64,000 nucleotides of DNA, from positions 1-64,000 of the forward strand of contig NZ_DATGQG010000156.1 of the NCBI RefSeq assembly GCF_035304305.1, written 5' to 3'. Positions within the stretch are counted from its first letter, which is position 1; every line of letters starts with the position of its first letter. Position numbers and translations under genes: made by a program. This DNA is from Ferrovibrio sp035304305 (GTDB lineage: Bacteria; Pseudomonadota; Alphaproteobacteria; Ferrovibrionales; Ferrovibrionaceae). The notes under the pieces were generated by a model. The model did not search any database, was not told the origin of the DNA, and saw only the letters and a list, made by a program, of their open reading frames with translations. Positions 18,139-26,062 of the stretch are shown here, one piece after another.

Positions 18139-18749
18139 AAGTCGGCGCTGCGCGGCAGCGCGTCGAACAGCAGCTCCAGATAGCGCTCGCGCGCAATCTC
18201 GATCGCGCCGAACTGCATCAGATGCGGCGTGATGAACTGCGAATCGAGCAGGCAGAAGCCGCCCGCCTTCAGTCGCCCGACCAGATGCACCAGCGCGACT
18301 TTCGAGGCATCGGTGGCGCGGCTGAACATGCTCTCGCCGAAGAAGGCCGCGCCAAGCCGCACGCCGTAGAGGCCGCCGACCAGTGCGCCGCTCTCATCGC
18401 GGCATTCGACGCTGTGGGCGAAGCCCAGACGATGCAGCTCGGTATAGGCATCACGGATGATGACATTGATCCAGGTATTGCGCCGCTGCGGATGCGGCCC
18501 GGGTTCGGCGCAGGCCGCGATCACCGCGGGAAAATCCTCATCCACGCTGACGCGGAATCGTCCCGACCGCACGACGCGCGCCAGCTTGCGCGGCAGGTGG
18601 AAGCCGTCCAGCGGAATGATGCCGCGGCGCTGCGGATAGACCCAGAAATACCCCGGGTCCTCGGCGCTGTCGGCCATCGGGAAATAGCCGCGGGCATAGG
18701 CCTGCAGCAGCAGTTCGGGCGTCAGGGGTTCCGGGCGCGGGCTGACCAT
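18075..18749 (-). CDS. aat: Leucyl/phenylalanyl-tRNA--protein transferase
   Basis: 224 residues, normal length. Aat adds Leu or Phe from charged tRNA to N-terminal Lys or Arg of proteins, marking them for ClpS/ClpAP degradation (N-degron pathway). Typical motifs are LLQAYARGYFPM at the N-terminus, FGESMFSRATDASKVAL and LLDSQFITPHL. The C-terminal VILQSITQTS is the usual alphaproteobacterial ending, so the stop is credible although it lies 64 bases inside the convergent DUF2155 gene. Confidence 0.94.
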   Translation of the reverse strand: MVSPRPEPLTPELLLQAYARGYFPMADSAEDPGYFWVYPQRRGIIPLDGFHLPRKLARVVRSGRFRVSVDEDFPAVIAACAEPGPHPQRRNTWINVIIRDAYTELHRLGFAHSVECRDESGALVGGLYGVRLGAAFFGESMFSRATDASKVALVHLVGRLKAGGFCLLDSQFITPHLMQFGAIEIARERYLELLFDALPRSADFYCLPRESPPDVILQSITQTS

Positions 18750-18788
18750 GACGAGAGCTTAGCCCGGAACGCTCCGATGCCGGGAGGC

Positions 18789-20132
18789 CTAGTTCTGGCG
18801 GGCGATGAATTCTTCCAGCCAGTGGATGTCGTAGGCGCCGTTCACGAAATCGGGTTCGTTGATCAGCGCCAGATGCAGCGGAATGGTCGTCTCCAGTCCG
18901 CCGATGACATATTCCTCCAGCGCGCGGCGCAGGCGCATCAGACATTCGTTGCGGCTGGTACCGTGCACGATCAGCTTGCCGATCAGGCTGTCGTAATGCG
19001 GCGGCACCTGGTAGCCGGTGTAGAGCGCTGAATCGACGCGCACGCCGAGGCCGCCAGGAACATGGTAATCGGTGACGCGGCCGGGCGAGGGCGCAAAGGT
19101 GCGCGGGTTCTCGGCATTGATGCGGCACTCGATCGCATGCCCGCTGAACTTGATGTCATCCTGGGTGTAGCCGAGCGGCGCGCCATTGGCGATGCGCAGC
19201 TGCTCGCGCACCAGATCGAGCCCGGTGATCATCTCGGTCACCGGATGCTCCACCTGCAGGCGGGTATTCATCTCGATGAAATAGAACTGGCCGTTCTCGT
19301 AGAGGAACTCGATCGTGCCTGCGCCGCGATAGCCGAGCTTGGAGATCGCCTTCGCCGCAAGGTCGCCGATCTGCCGGCGTTCGGCATCGTTGATGGCCGG
19401 CGAGCGTGCCTCTTCCAGCACTTTCTGGTGGCGGCGCTGCAGCGAACAGTCACGCTCGCCCAGATGCACGGCATTGCCATGGCTGTCGCCGAAGATCTGC
19501 ACCTCGATGTGGCGCGGCCGGGCGAGATATTTCTCGACATAGACGGAATCGTTGCCGAAGGCGTTGCGCGCCTCATTCCTGGCCTGGGCCAGGGCGGGAC
19601 CGAATTCGGCCGGCGAGCGCACCACCTTCATGCCGCGGCCGCCGCCGCCGGCGGTTGCCTTGATCAGCACCGGGTAGCCCATCTCGTTGGCCAGTTTCAG
19701 CCCCTGTGCCTCATCCTCGATGGCGCCTTCGGAACCGGGCACCACGGGAAGGCCGAGCGACTTCGCCACTTCCTTGGCCGTGATCTTGTCGCCCATCATC
19801 TTGATGTGTTCGGAGGTCGGTCCGATGAAGACGATGCCGTGGGCCTCGACGATCTCGGCGAACTTCGCGTTTTCCGACAGGAAGCCGTAGCCGGGATGGA
19901 TCGCATCGGCGCCGGTAATTTCGGCGGCCGCGATGATGGCGGGAATGTTGAGATAGCTCTGCCCCGAGGGCGGCGGGCCGATGCAGACGGATTCATCGGC
20001 AATGCGCACATGCATCGCCTCGGCATCCGCGGTGGAATGCACGGCGACGGTGCGGATCCCCATCTCGCGGCAGGCCCGGTGGATGCGAAGCGCAATCTCG
20101 CCGCGGTTGGCGATGAGCACCTTGTCAAACAT
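18789..20132 (-). CDS. accC: Acetyl-CoA carboxylase, biotin carboxylase subunit
   Basis: 447 residues, exactly the usual length. It carboxylates the biotin of AccB with bicarbonate and ATP, the first half reaction of malonyl-CoA synthesis. The N-terminal MFDKVLIANRGEIALRIHRA, the glycine-rich ATP-grasp loop KATAGGGGRGMKVV near residue 160, and EMNTRLQVEHPVTE near 290 are diagnostic. It follows accB after 15 bases in an aroQ-accB-accC operon read on the minus strand. Confidence 0.97.
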   Translation of the reverse strand: MFDKVLIANRGEIALRIHRACREMGIRTVAVHSTADAEAMHVRIADESVCIGPPPSGQSYLNIPAIIAAAEITGADAIHPGYGFLSENAKFAEIVEAHGIVFIGPTSEHIKMMGDKITAKEVAKSLGLPVVPGSEGAIEDEAQGLKLANEMGYPVLIKATAGGGGRGMKVVRSPAEFGPALAQARNEARNAFGNDSVYVEKYLARPRHIEVQIFGDSHGNAVHLGERDCSLQRRHQKVLEEARSPAINDAERRQIGDLAAKAISKLGYRGAGTIEFLYENGQFYFIEMNTRLQVEHPVTEMITGLDLVREQLRIANGAPLGYTQDDIKFSGHAIECRINAENPRTFAPSPGRVTDYHVPGGLGVRVDSALYTGYQVPPHYDSLIGKLIVHGTSRNECLMRLRRALEEYVIGGLETTIPLHLALINEPDFVNGAYDIHWLEEFIARQN

Positions 20133-20147
20133 TGAACGCCTGATCCG

Positions 20148-20651
20148 TTATTCGATGATCAGCAGCGGCTGGCCGAATTCGACCGGCTGCTGGTTCTCGA
20201 CCAGAATTCTCGTGATCTTTCCGCCCTTCGGCGCCGTGATCGGATTCATCGTCTTCATTGCCTCGACGATCAGCAGCGTCTGGCCGGCATTGACGGTGTC
20301 GCCGAGCTTGACGAAGGGCGCGGCGCCCGGCTCGGGTGCGACATAGACGGTGCCGACCATCGGCGATTTCACGGCGCCGGGATGGTTGGCCGCGTCGCCG
20401 GCATCAGCGGCTGCCGCCGCGGCCGGGGCATTGCCGCCCGCCGCAGGGGCGGGCGCGGCGTAGCCGGCCGGCGCGGCGGCGGCATAGACCGGCGCGCCGG
20501 CCTTGGTGACACGGACCTTCAGCGGACCTTCGCTCCACTCGATCTCGGTCAGTCCGGTCTCGTTCAGCAGTTCCGCGAGATCGCGGATCATTTGCTGGTC
20601 GATGCGGCTCGTGCTGCTTTTGCCGGTCTTGTCCTTCGGCGCGGACGCCAT
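20148..20651 (-). CDS. accB: Biotin carboxyl carrier protein of acetyl-CoA carboxylase
   Basis: 167 residues. A short N-terminal helical domain (RDLAELLNETGLTEIEW) is joined by a long Ala/Pro linker (residues ~56-90) to the C-terminal biotinyl domain. The biotin-accepting Lys is in VEAMKTMNPI; the usual motif is EAMKLMN, so Thr replaces Leu after the Lys. The ATG at 20651 has AGGAG seven bases upstream. AccC follows immediately. Confidence 0.96.
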   Translation of the reverse strand: MASAPKDKTGKSSTSRIDQQMIRDLAELLNETGLTEIEWSEGPLKVRVTKAGAPVYAAAAPAGYAAPAPAAGGNAPAAAAAADAGDAANHPGAVKSPMVGTVYVAPEPGAAPFVKLGDTVNAGQTLLIVEAMKTMNPITAPKGGKITRILVENQQPVEFGQPLLIIE

Positions 20652-20693
20652 GGGAAACTCCTCTTTCGTATAAACGCGTGAATGGGCGAAAGG

Positions 20694-21173
20694 TCAGACG
20701 ATCTCCGCCAGCGCCTCGAGCGCCAGAACATAGCCCTTGGGGCCGAAACCGCAGATCACGCCCCTGGCCGCCTGGGAAATATAGGAATGGTGGCGGAAAC
20801 TTTCGCGGCGGTAGACATTCGACAGGTGAACCTCCACGACCGGTTTCTCGGCGGCATTGAGCGCATCCAGCAGGGCGACGGAGGTATGGGTGTAGGCGCC
20901 GGCATTGATGACGATCCCGACGGCCGCGGTCCGCGCCTCGTGGATCCAGCCGACCAGTTCGCCCTCGATGTTGCTCTGGCGGAAGTCGATGTCCAGGCCC
21001 AGCCGGTCGCCCGCCGCGCGGCAGAGCGCCTCGACATCGGCGAGGGTCTCCCGGCCATAGATTTCCGGCTGGCGCAGGCCGAGCATGTTCAGGTTGGGAC
21101 CATTCAGGACGTACACCGTCCGGGCCTTGCCCTTCGGCTTGCCCGGCTTCGGCTGTTTCCGCTGACTGGCCAT
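20694..21173 (-). CDS. aroQ: Type II 3-dehydroquinate dehydratase
   Basis: 159 residues. It converts 3-dehydroquinate to 3-dehydroshikimate in the shikimate pathway and forms dodecamers. Diagnostic segments are VLNGPNLNMLGLRQPE, NAGAYTHTSVALLDAL and VEVHLSNVYRRESFRHHSY (written without the tail), with the catalytic Tyr in the GRETL-preceding loop (PEIYGRETL) and catalytic His in FRHHS. The first 18 residues are Lys-rich and not part of the fold, so a start nearer VYVLNG is possible. First gene of the aroQ-accB-accC operon. Confidence 0.95.
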   Translation of the reverse strand: MASQRKQPKPGKPKGKARTVYVLNGPNLNMLGLRQPEIYGRETLADVEALCRAAGDRLGLDIDFRQSNIEGELVGWIHEARTAAVGIVINAGAYTHTSVALLDALNAAEKPVVEVHLSNVYRRESFRHHSYISQAARGVICGFGPKGYVLALEALAEIV

Positions 21174-21285
21174 GCTGCGAATGCTCCCCTGGACCCGGAG
21201 CGCTTGCCGTACACCATCGCCCAGCGCCGGGCAACCCGTTGATCACATGGTGGCTTCGGTACCGCCCCGCGCCAGGTTCGCGGAA

Positions 21286-21301
21286 TGTTTCACGTGAAAC
21301 A
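21286..21301. other. parS centromere site 1
   Basis: TGTTTCACGTGAAACA, a perfect 16-bp palindrome identical to the chromosomal parS consensus bound by ParB in alphaproteobacteria. Flanks GGAA on the left and CC on the right match those of site 2. ParB loaded here spreads and is moved by ParA to segregate the origin region. Confidence 0.92.
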
Positions 21302-21377
21302 CCTCAACGCAGTAGGCCACGACTGCGCGGCTGGTGTCGGATGGCCATGTCCGCAGACAGGCATGATGTTCGTGGAA

Positions 21378-21393
21378 TGTTTCACGTGAAACA
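21378..21393. other. parS centromere site 2
   Basis: A second perfect TGTTTCACGTGAAACA, 92 bp centre to centre from site 1 and in the same noncoding gap. Two tandem perfect sites argue strongly against chance. The parAB genes are not in this window. Confidence 0.92.
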
Positions 21394-21539
21394 CCGGCAA
21401 GTGCCTTCCAGGCTGCCGCGCCGGCTGTTTTTACACGCAGGAAGAGTTTTGCTAACCGTAGGCCTGAAGGCTGAAAACTAGCTAAATCTTTTTAAAAAGT
21501 GGTATTTCCCTGTTTTGGTTACTCTGTTATGAACAACGC

Positions 21540-22997
21540 ATGGTTGACGCAGTCATTGGGCGAGCAGCGCTTGCCTCTCTGACAGGAACTTCCGCGGCGG
21601 ACCAGACAGGCAATCGGAAGAATCCGTTGCCGCCGATCCCGTTGAGAGCGCCCCAGCAAGGGGGCGAGCAGCGGGTGTCGGCGATTCTGCGCTTCGATCG
21701 GCCGCGGGTGAGTAACGACGTATTCACGGCGCTGCAGAATTCCGCGCAGCTGGCCGCAACGCGTCGCATCGCCACCCGGGAGGAACGGGTTGTCCTCGAG
21801 GCCGAACTGCGGCAGCGCATGGTGATCGAGGCAACCGGCGGCTCGCCCGGTCGTCCGGGTACGCCCGACAGCTTCAACACGATTACCCACCGCCAGGGCA
21901 GGCTCGACAGCCGCGCGCTGGACGAACTGCAGACCCTGATTGATGGCCTGCGCAGCCAGGGCTCGGCCCCGCCGTCGCGCTTCATCCCGCAGCTTTCCGG
22001 GGCGCTGGAGCAATTCGGGAATGTACTCGGGAGCCAGGCCCGGGACGCGCTGGAGGGCATCATCCGCCGCATCGAGTTCAGCGTGCTGGGGGACGGTTAT
22101 GACTGGCACGATTTCTTCCAGGATCCGTCGCTGTTCTTCGGCATCGGTTTTGGCCTGCTCGAATTCTCCGGCGGCACCAGTCACCAGGCAGGGAATGCGC
22201 TGGAGGACGTGATCCGGCAGCTCGTGCATCCGCGCCTGCATGACGGCAATCCGAACAACGATTCGCTGCAGGCCGTGGACTCGGCCATCGACCGGTTGCG
22301 GCGCAAGCTCGAGGGGGAGAGTGGCGCCGGCGTCGCGCTGGAGCGTTTCCTCGACCGCATCGGCAGTGCTCCGGGCGGGAGCGGCGGCGATCCCTATGCC
22401 GGCCGCATCGCGGACATTCTCGATGAGGCTCTCGACGAACTGAAGATCGGCGCGCTCGATCTTACGGCCATCGAGCGCATGCAGCAGACCCTGCAGGCGG
22501 TGCGCAGGCTGGAAGATATCACCGGGACCGCCGACGACACGCTGCGCGACGACACCGCCGGCAGCCTCCAGGGCATCATCGACCGGTATGCCAGCATCAC
22601 CACCAGCACACAGACGGTGCGGATCCCCGGCGAACCGGCCGTGCCGGCGACGCCGGGCGAAAAGACCGTCACCTTCCTGCAGGACGAAACGATGACGCCG
22701 CGGCTGGAGGTCGCCGAGCGGATCGTGACGATCTATCAGTCCGTGCAGGAAAGCCTGCGGCCGCTGTACAAGCTGAGCGAACCGCCGCCGCCGGTGCCGA
22801 ACATCCGCGCGCTGGTGACGCCGGCAGAGCAGGAAGAGGATGACGAGCGGCGCAACCGCTTCGTCATCGGCGCCGATGACGGGCGGAAAACCGGCATCGC
22901 CGGGTTGGCGCGGCCCGGAGCGGACGAGAGCCAGCCGGCGTCCGGCCTGCAGGCCCCGCGTAGCGGCTTCGGCCAGTTCCTGGACAGCCGTATCTAG
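21540..22997 (+). CDS. Unrecognised 485-residue protein with helical repeats
   Basis: No family is recognised. The protein has no signal peptide or membrane helix and is mostly predicted helical, with a Pro/Gly-rich N-terminus (PLPPIPLRAPQQGG) and a disordered, acidic then basic C-terminus ending FGQFLDSRI. A short motif recurs: ARDALEGIIRRI, AGNALEDVIRQL, TAGSLQGIIDRY at roughly residues 178, 221 and 339. Another repeated theme is SRALDELQTLIDGL and DEALDELKIG. The pattern suggests a scaffold or binding protein built of related helix pairs. It stands alone, downstream of the parS pair and 41 bases before a metallo-hydrolase gene. Start ATG is the first in frame after the AT-rich gap. Confidence 0.7.
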   Translation: MVDAVIGRAALASLTGTSAADQTGNRKNPLPPIPLRAPQQGGEQRVSAILRFDRPRVSNDVFTALQNSAQLAATRRIATREERVVLEAELRQRMVIEATGGSPGRPGTPDSFNTITHRQGRLDSRALDELQTLIDGLRSQGSAPPSRFIPQLSGALEQFGNVLGSQARDALEGIIRRIEFSVLGDGYDWHDFFQDPSLFFGIGFGLLEFSGGTSHQAGNALEDVIRQLVHPRLHDGNPNNDSLQAVDSAIDRLRRKLEGESGAGVALERFLDRIGSAPGGSGGDPYAGRIADILDEALDELKIGALDLTAIERMQQTLQAVRRLEDITGTADDTLRDDTAGSLQGIIDRYASITTSTQTVRIPGEPAVPATPGEKTVTFLQDETMTPRLEVAERIVTIYQSVQESLRPLYKLSEPPPPVPNIRALVTPAEQEEDDERRNRFVIGADDGRKTGIAGLARPGADESQPASGLQAPRSGFGQFLDSRI

Positions 22998-23038
22998 GAC
23001 GATTGCAACGGCGGCAGCCTCCGGCTATCCGGTAGGGC

Positions 23039-23716
23039 ATGAATGCGCCCCAGCCCCGCCTGCACGCCGAAATCAACCCGGTCACGCCCTTCCAGCAGAA
23101 TTGCTCGCTGATCTGGTGCCCCGAAACCATGCGCGGCGCGCTGGTCGATGCCGGCGGCGAAGCGGAGCGGCTGCTGGATGCCGCGAAGCGCCGCGGCGTG
23201 ACTCTCGAAAAGCTGCTGGTCACCCATGGCCATCTCGATCATGCCGGTGCGGTGATGGACATTGCCGAGCAGCTGAAACTGCCCATTGAAGGGCCGCATG
23301 AGGACGACAAGTTCTGGATTGACGGCATGCCGCAGGCGGCGCGGCAGTACGGTTTTCCGGCCTGCCGCAGCTTCACGCCGAACCGCTGGCTGAAGGACGG
23401 GGATGTCGTCGAACTCGGCAATCTGAAGCTGGATGTCGTGCATTGCCCGGGGCATACGCCGGGGCATGTCGTCTTCGTGCACCAGCCGTCGCGGGTCGCG
23501 CTGGTCGGCGACGTGCTGTTCCAGGGTTCGATCGGCCGGACGGATTTTCCGCGCGGCAACCATGCCGACCTGATCCGCTCGATCCGCGAGAAGCTTTTCC
23601 CGCTCGGCGACGACATCACCTTCGTGCCCGGCCATGGCCCGCTTTCCACCTTCGGGCAGGAGCGGGCGAACAATCCCTTCGTGTCGGATCGCGCGCTGGG
23701 GATTGCCTCATCCTGA
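23039..23716 (+). CDS. MBL-fold metallo-hydrolase (glyoxalase II-like)
   Basis: 225 residues of the metallo-beta-lactamase fold. The metal motif HxHxDH is THGHLDHAG near residue 62, with further ligands His in HCPGHTPGHV and Asp in LVGDVLFQG, and a final His in VPGHGPLST. Such small proteins are often hydroxyacylglutathione hydrolase-like thioesterases; the substrate is not readable. It converges with the fumarylacetoacetase-like gene across a palindromic element. Confidence 0.88.
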   Translation: MNAPQPRLHAEINPVTPFQQNCSLIWCPETMRGALVDAGGEAERLLDAAKRRGVTLEKLLVTHGHLDHAGAVMDIAEQLKLPIEGPHEDDKFWIDGMPQAARQYGFPACRSFTPNRWLKDGDVVELGNLKLDVVHCPGHTPGHVVFVHQPSRVALVGDVLFQGSIGRTDFPRGNHADLIRSIREKLFPLGDDITFVPGHGPLSTFGQERANNPFVSDRALGIASS

Positions 23717-23719
23717 ATC

Positions 23720-23748
23720 GTCATGGCCGGGACAGGCCCGGCCATGAC
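23720..23748. repeat. REP-like palindrome / intergenic hairpin 1
   Basis: Arms GTCATGGCCGGG (23720-23731) and CCCGGCCATGAC (23737-23748) form a perfect 12-bp stem around 5 bases. It lies in the 43-base gap between convergent genes and resembles dispersed palindromes of alphaproteobacterial genomes. It may also end transcription, although only a short A/T tract (TAAAAA) follows. Confidence 0.6.
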
Positions 23749-23759
23749 AGTAAAAAGGG

Positions 23760-24746
23760 CTACGCCCCCGAATACTTCACCACCTTCTGGTCGATGGCGC
23801 CGAAGATCGACTTGCCCGCCGCGTCGAACATCTCGATGCGGATGCGGTCGCCGAATTTCATGAACGGCGTCTTCGGCTTGCCGTCGTTGATCGTCTCGAT
23901 CATGCGGATCTCGGCGAGGCAGGAGAAGCCCTTCGAGGCGTCCTTGTTCGACACCGTACCGCTGCCGACGATGGCGCCGGCGCGCAGCCGCCGCGTCTTG
24001 GCGGCATGGGCGATCAGGTCGGCGAGACTGAACTGCATGTCGGCGCCGGCATCCGGCTCGCCGAACTTCTTCCCGTTCAGGTGCGAGACCAGCGGACGGC
24101 AGACCTTGCTGTCCTTCCAGGCATCGCCCAGTTCGTCCGGAGTCACGGCAACCGGAGAGAAGGCGGTGGAGGGCTTGCCGTGGAAGAAACCGAAACCCTT
24201 GGCCAGTTCGCCCGGGATCAGGTTGCGCAGCGAGACGTCGTTCACCAGCATCAGCAGCTTGATGTGCTTCGCCGCGTCGGCCGAAGACACGCCCATCGGC
24301 ACGTCGTCGGTGATTGCCGAGACCTCGCCCTCGAAATCGATGCCGTAGGCCTCGTCGGCCACGAGGATGTCTTCGGTCGGCCCGATGAAGTCGTCCGAGC
24401 CGCCCTGGTACATCAGCGGGTCATGCAGGAATTCCGGCGGCATCTGCGCGCCGCGCGCCTTGCGGACCAGTTCGACATGGTTGAGATAGGCCGAGCCGTC
24501 GCACCACTGGTAGGCGCGCGGCAGCGGCGCGGCCAGCTTGTCCGGATCGAAGGCGACGGCATCCGACACCTCGCCCTTGTTCAGCGCATCCGACACGGCT
24601 TTCAGCCGCGGCTCCATCGTGGCCCATGAGTCCAGCGCCATCTGCATTGTGGGGCAGAGCTGGTCGACCGGCAGCATGCGGCTCAGGTCGCGGCTGACCA
24701 CGCAGAGACGTCCGTCGCGCCCATGGCGCAGCGAGGCGAGTTTCAT
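23760..24746 (-). CDS. Fumarylacetoacetate hydrolase family protein (homogentisate pathway)
   Basis: 328 residues. The FAH-fold core is seen in YQGGSDDFIGPTEDI, the metal-binding acidic residues around DFEGEVSAI, and GTVSNKDASKGFSCLAEIRM. It should cleave fumarylacetoacetate to fumarate and acetoacetate, the last step of tyrosine breakdown, because it is downstream of hppD and hmgA on the same strand. The ATG at 24746 (MKLASLRHGRDG) has AAGGAGAA upstream; a start 17 codons earlier lacks support. A 115-base gap with a palindromic element separates it from hmgA. Confidence 0.9.
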   Translation of the reverse strand: MKLASLRHGRDGRLCVVSRDLSRMLPVDQLCPTMQMALDSWATMEPRLKAVSDALNKGEVSDAVAFDPDKLAAPLPRAYQWCDGSAYLNHVELVRKARGAQMPPEFLHDPLMYQGGSDDFIGPTEDILVADEAYGIDFEGEVSAITDDVPMGVSSADAAKHIKLLMLVNDVSLRNLIPGELAKGFGFFHGKPSTAFSPVAVTPDELGDAWKDSKVCRPLVSHLNGKKFGEPDAGADMQFSLADLIAHAAKTRRLRAGAIVGSGTVSNKDASKGFSCLAEIRMIETINDGKPKTPFMKFGDRIRIEMFDAAGKSIFGAIDQKVVKYSGA

Positions 24747-24775
24747 GAAAGTGTTCTCCTTCGCGATAGTCCTGA

Positions 24776-24843
24776 ATCGTCGCCCCCGCGGAAGCATGCG
24801 CCCGGGTCATGCAACCGGACGCCCGCCGCCGCGGGGATGATGA
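24776..24843. repeat. REP-like inverted repeat 2 (hmgA/FAH gap)
   Basis: TCGTCGCCCCCGCGG near 24777-24791 and CCGCGGGGATGATGA near 24829-24843 are inverted copies with two mismatches, able to fold about 37 intervening bases into a long stem. It lies inside the hmgA-FAH operon gap and could modulate mRNA stability between the two genes. Confidence 0.45.
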
Positions 24844-24861
24844 GAATGGTTACCGGCGGCC

Positions 24862-26028
24862 TTATTCCGCCGCCTGCTTGAAGCCTTCCGGATTCCAGGT
24901 GCCGACATAGCCCTTGAACTCGACGCTCTCCGCCGCCGGCGCGACGTCCAGCGCATCGCGGGTGTCGAGCATCACGGCCACCTCGTCGGTCTCCTTGCGG
25001 GCTGCCTTCGCACCCGTGGCAAAGGCCTTGGGGTGCGGGCCATGGGGGAAACCGCAGGGATGCAGCGTGATCATGCCGGGATGGATGTTGTCACGGCTGA
25101 AGAACTGGCCCTGGTGATAGAAGATCACCTCGTCGTAATCGTCGTTGTTGTGGAAGAACGGCACCTTGAGCGCCTCCGGATCGCTCTCGATCGGGCGCGG
25201 CACGAAGGTGCAGACGACGAAGCGCGACGCCAGGAAGGTGGTGTGCGCGCTGGGCGGCAGGTGATAGCGATGGCTCATCAGCGGCCGGATGTCGCGCCAG
25301 TTCAGCTTGACCGCGGTGAGGTCGCCCTTCCAGCCGACCACGTCCAGCGGATTATACGGATAGGTGACCGTGGAGAGCTGGTCGCGCCGCTTGATCACCA
25401 CGCGCCAGGCCTTGCCTCCGCTGGCCGGGCCTTTCTGCTGCTGCGCCTTGAAGGCATCGTCGAGCTCCGGAATCCGCAGCACGGCCGGGTCAAAGATCGC
25501 ATGCGGACCGAGCAGGCCCTTGTCGGGCAGGCGGTAGCTGTCGTTGGTCGCCTCGATCAGCAGCAGCTTGGTGGGCGAGGCGGGCTCCAGCCGCCACATC
25601 GTGCCGCGCGGCAGCATGATGTAGTCGCCCTCGGAGTAGGAGAAATGCCCGAAGTCGCAGAACAGTTCGCCTTCGCCGGCATGGACGAAAAGCAGCTCGT
25701 CGCCGTCGCCGTTGCGCACCAGATGGTCCATCGCCGCGGTCAGCAGCAGGTGGCGGTATTTCACATGGGCGTTGCCGAGCAGCAGCTTCGCCTTCCAGGG
25801 GCAATCGGCCGCGTCGGCGAATTTCGCCGTGTCAAAGGCGCGCGGCTTCAGGGGACCTTCCCAGTCGATCCATCCGGTCGGCGGGTTGCGGTGATAGAGA
25901 TGCGCCGCCGGGCCGAAGAAGCCTTCCTTGCCCATCTCGCGCTCATAGGTGCCTTCGGGCAGGGCGACATGGGCCTGGCGCGAGGCCACCCCCGCGCTGT
26001 GGGTCATCGGAATCCATGTCTTGGCCAT
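24862..26028 (-). CDS. hmgA: Homogentisate 1,2-dioxygenase
   Basis: 388 residues; the better-known enzymes are about 430-450, so this is the short form. It opens the homogentisate ring with O2 to give 4-maleylacetoacetate. Metal-ligand regions match the family: FFHNNDDYDEVIFYHQG (His and Glu) and LHPCGFPHGPHP (His). The cupin segments GEGELFCDFGHF and YIMLPRGTMWRLEP are also typical. It lies 34 bases after hppD and upstream of the FAH-type gene in the same operon. Confidence 0.93.
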   Translation of the reverse strand: MAKTWIPMTHSAGVASRQAHVALPEGTYEREMGKEGFFGPAAHLYHRNPPTGWIDWEGPLKPRAFDTAKFADAADCPWKAKLLLGNAHVKYRHLLLTAAMDHLVRNGDGDELLFVHAGEGELFCDFGHFSYSEGDYIMLPRGTMWRLEPASPTKLLLIEATNDSYRLPDKGLLGPHAIFDPAVLRIPELDDAFKAQQQKGPASGGKAWRVVIKRRDQLSTVTYPYNPLDVVGWKGDLTAVKLNWRDIRPLMSHRYHLPPSAHTTFLASRFVVCTFVPRPIESDPEALKVPFFHNNDDYDEVIFYHQGQFFSRDNIHPGMITLHPCGFPHGPHPKAFATGAKAARKETDEVAVMLDTRDALDVAPAAESVEFKGYVGTWNPEGFKQAAE

Positions 26029-26062
26029 GGCGTTTTCTCCTTACTGGACTGGTCGAAATGTC

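Larger units (their letters stand above)
21174..21539. other. 366-base noncoding gap with two parS sites
   Basis: Between aroQ (minus) and the gene at 21540 (plus). It holds two perfect parS palindromes, an AT-rich stretch from about 21470 to 21538 that stands out from the GC-rich surroundings, and a perfect 12-bp palindrome CTTTTTAAAAAG at 21488-21499. The AT-rich part probably includes the promoter of the next gene, but no clear -35/-10 pair is seen. No credible gene is present in the gap. Confidence 0.7.

Noticed and set aside
21239..21481. An 80-residue plus-strand open frame between aroQ and the unknown gene
   Set aside because: Its reading includes NVSRET and MFHVKH, which are simply the translations of the two parS palindromes. 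There is no ribosome site and no protein-like composition.
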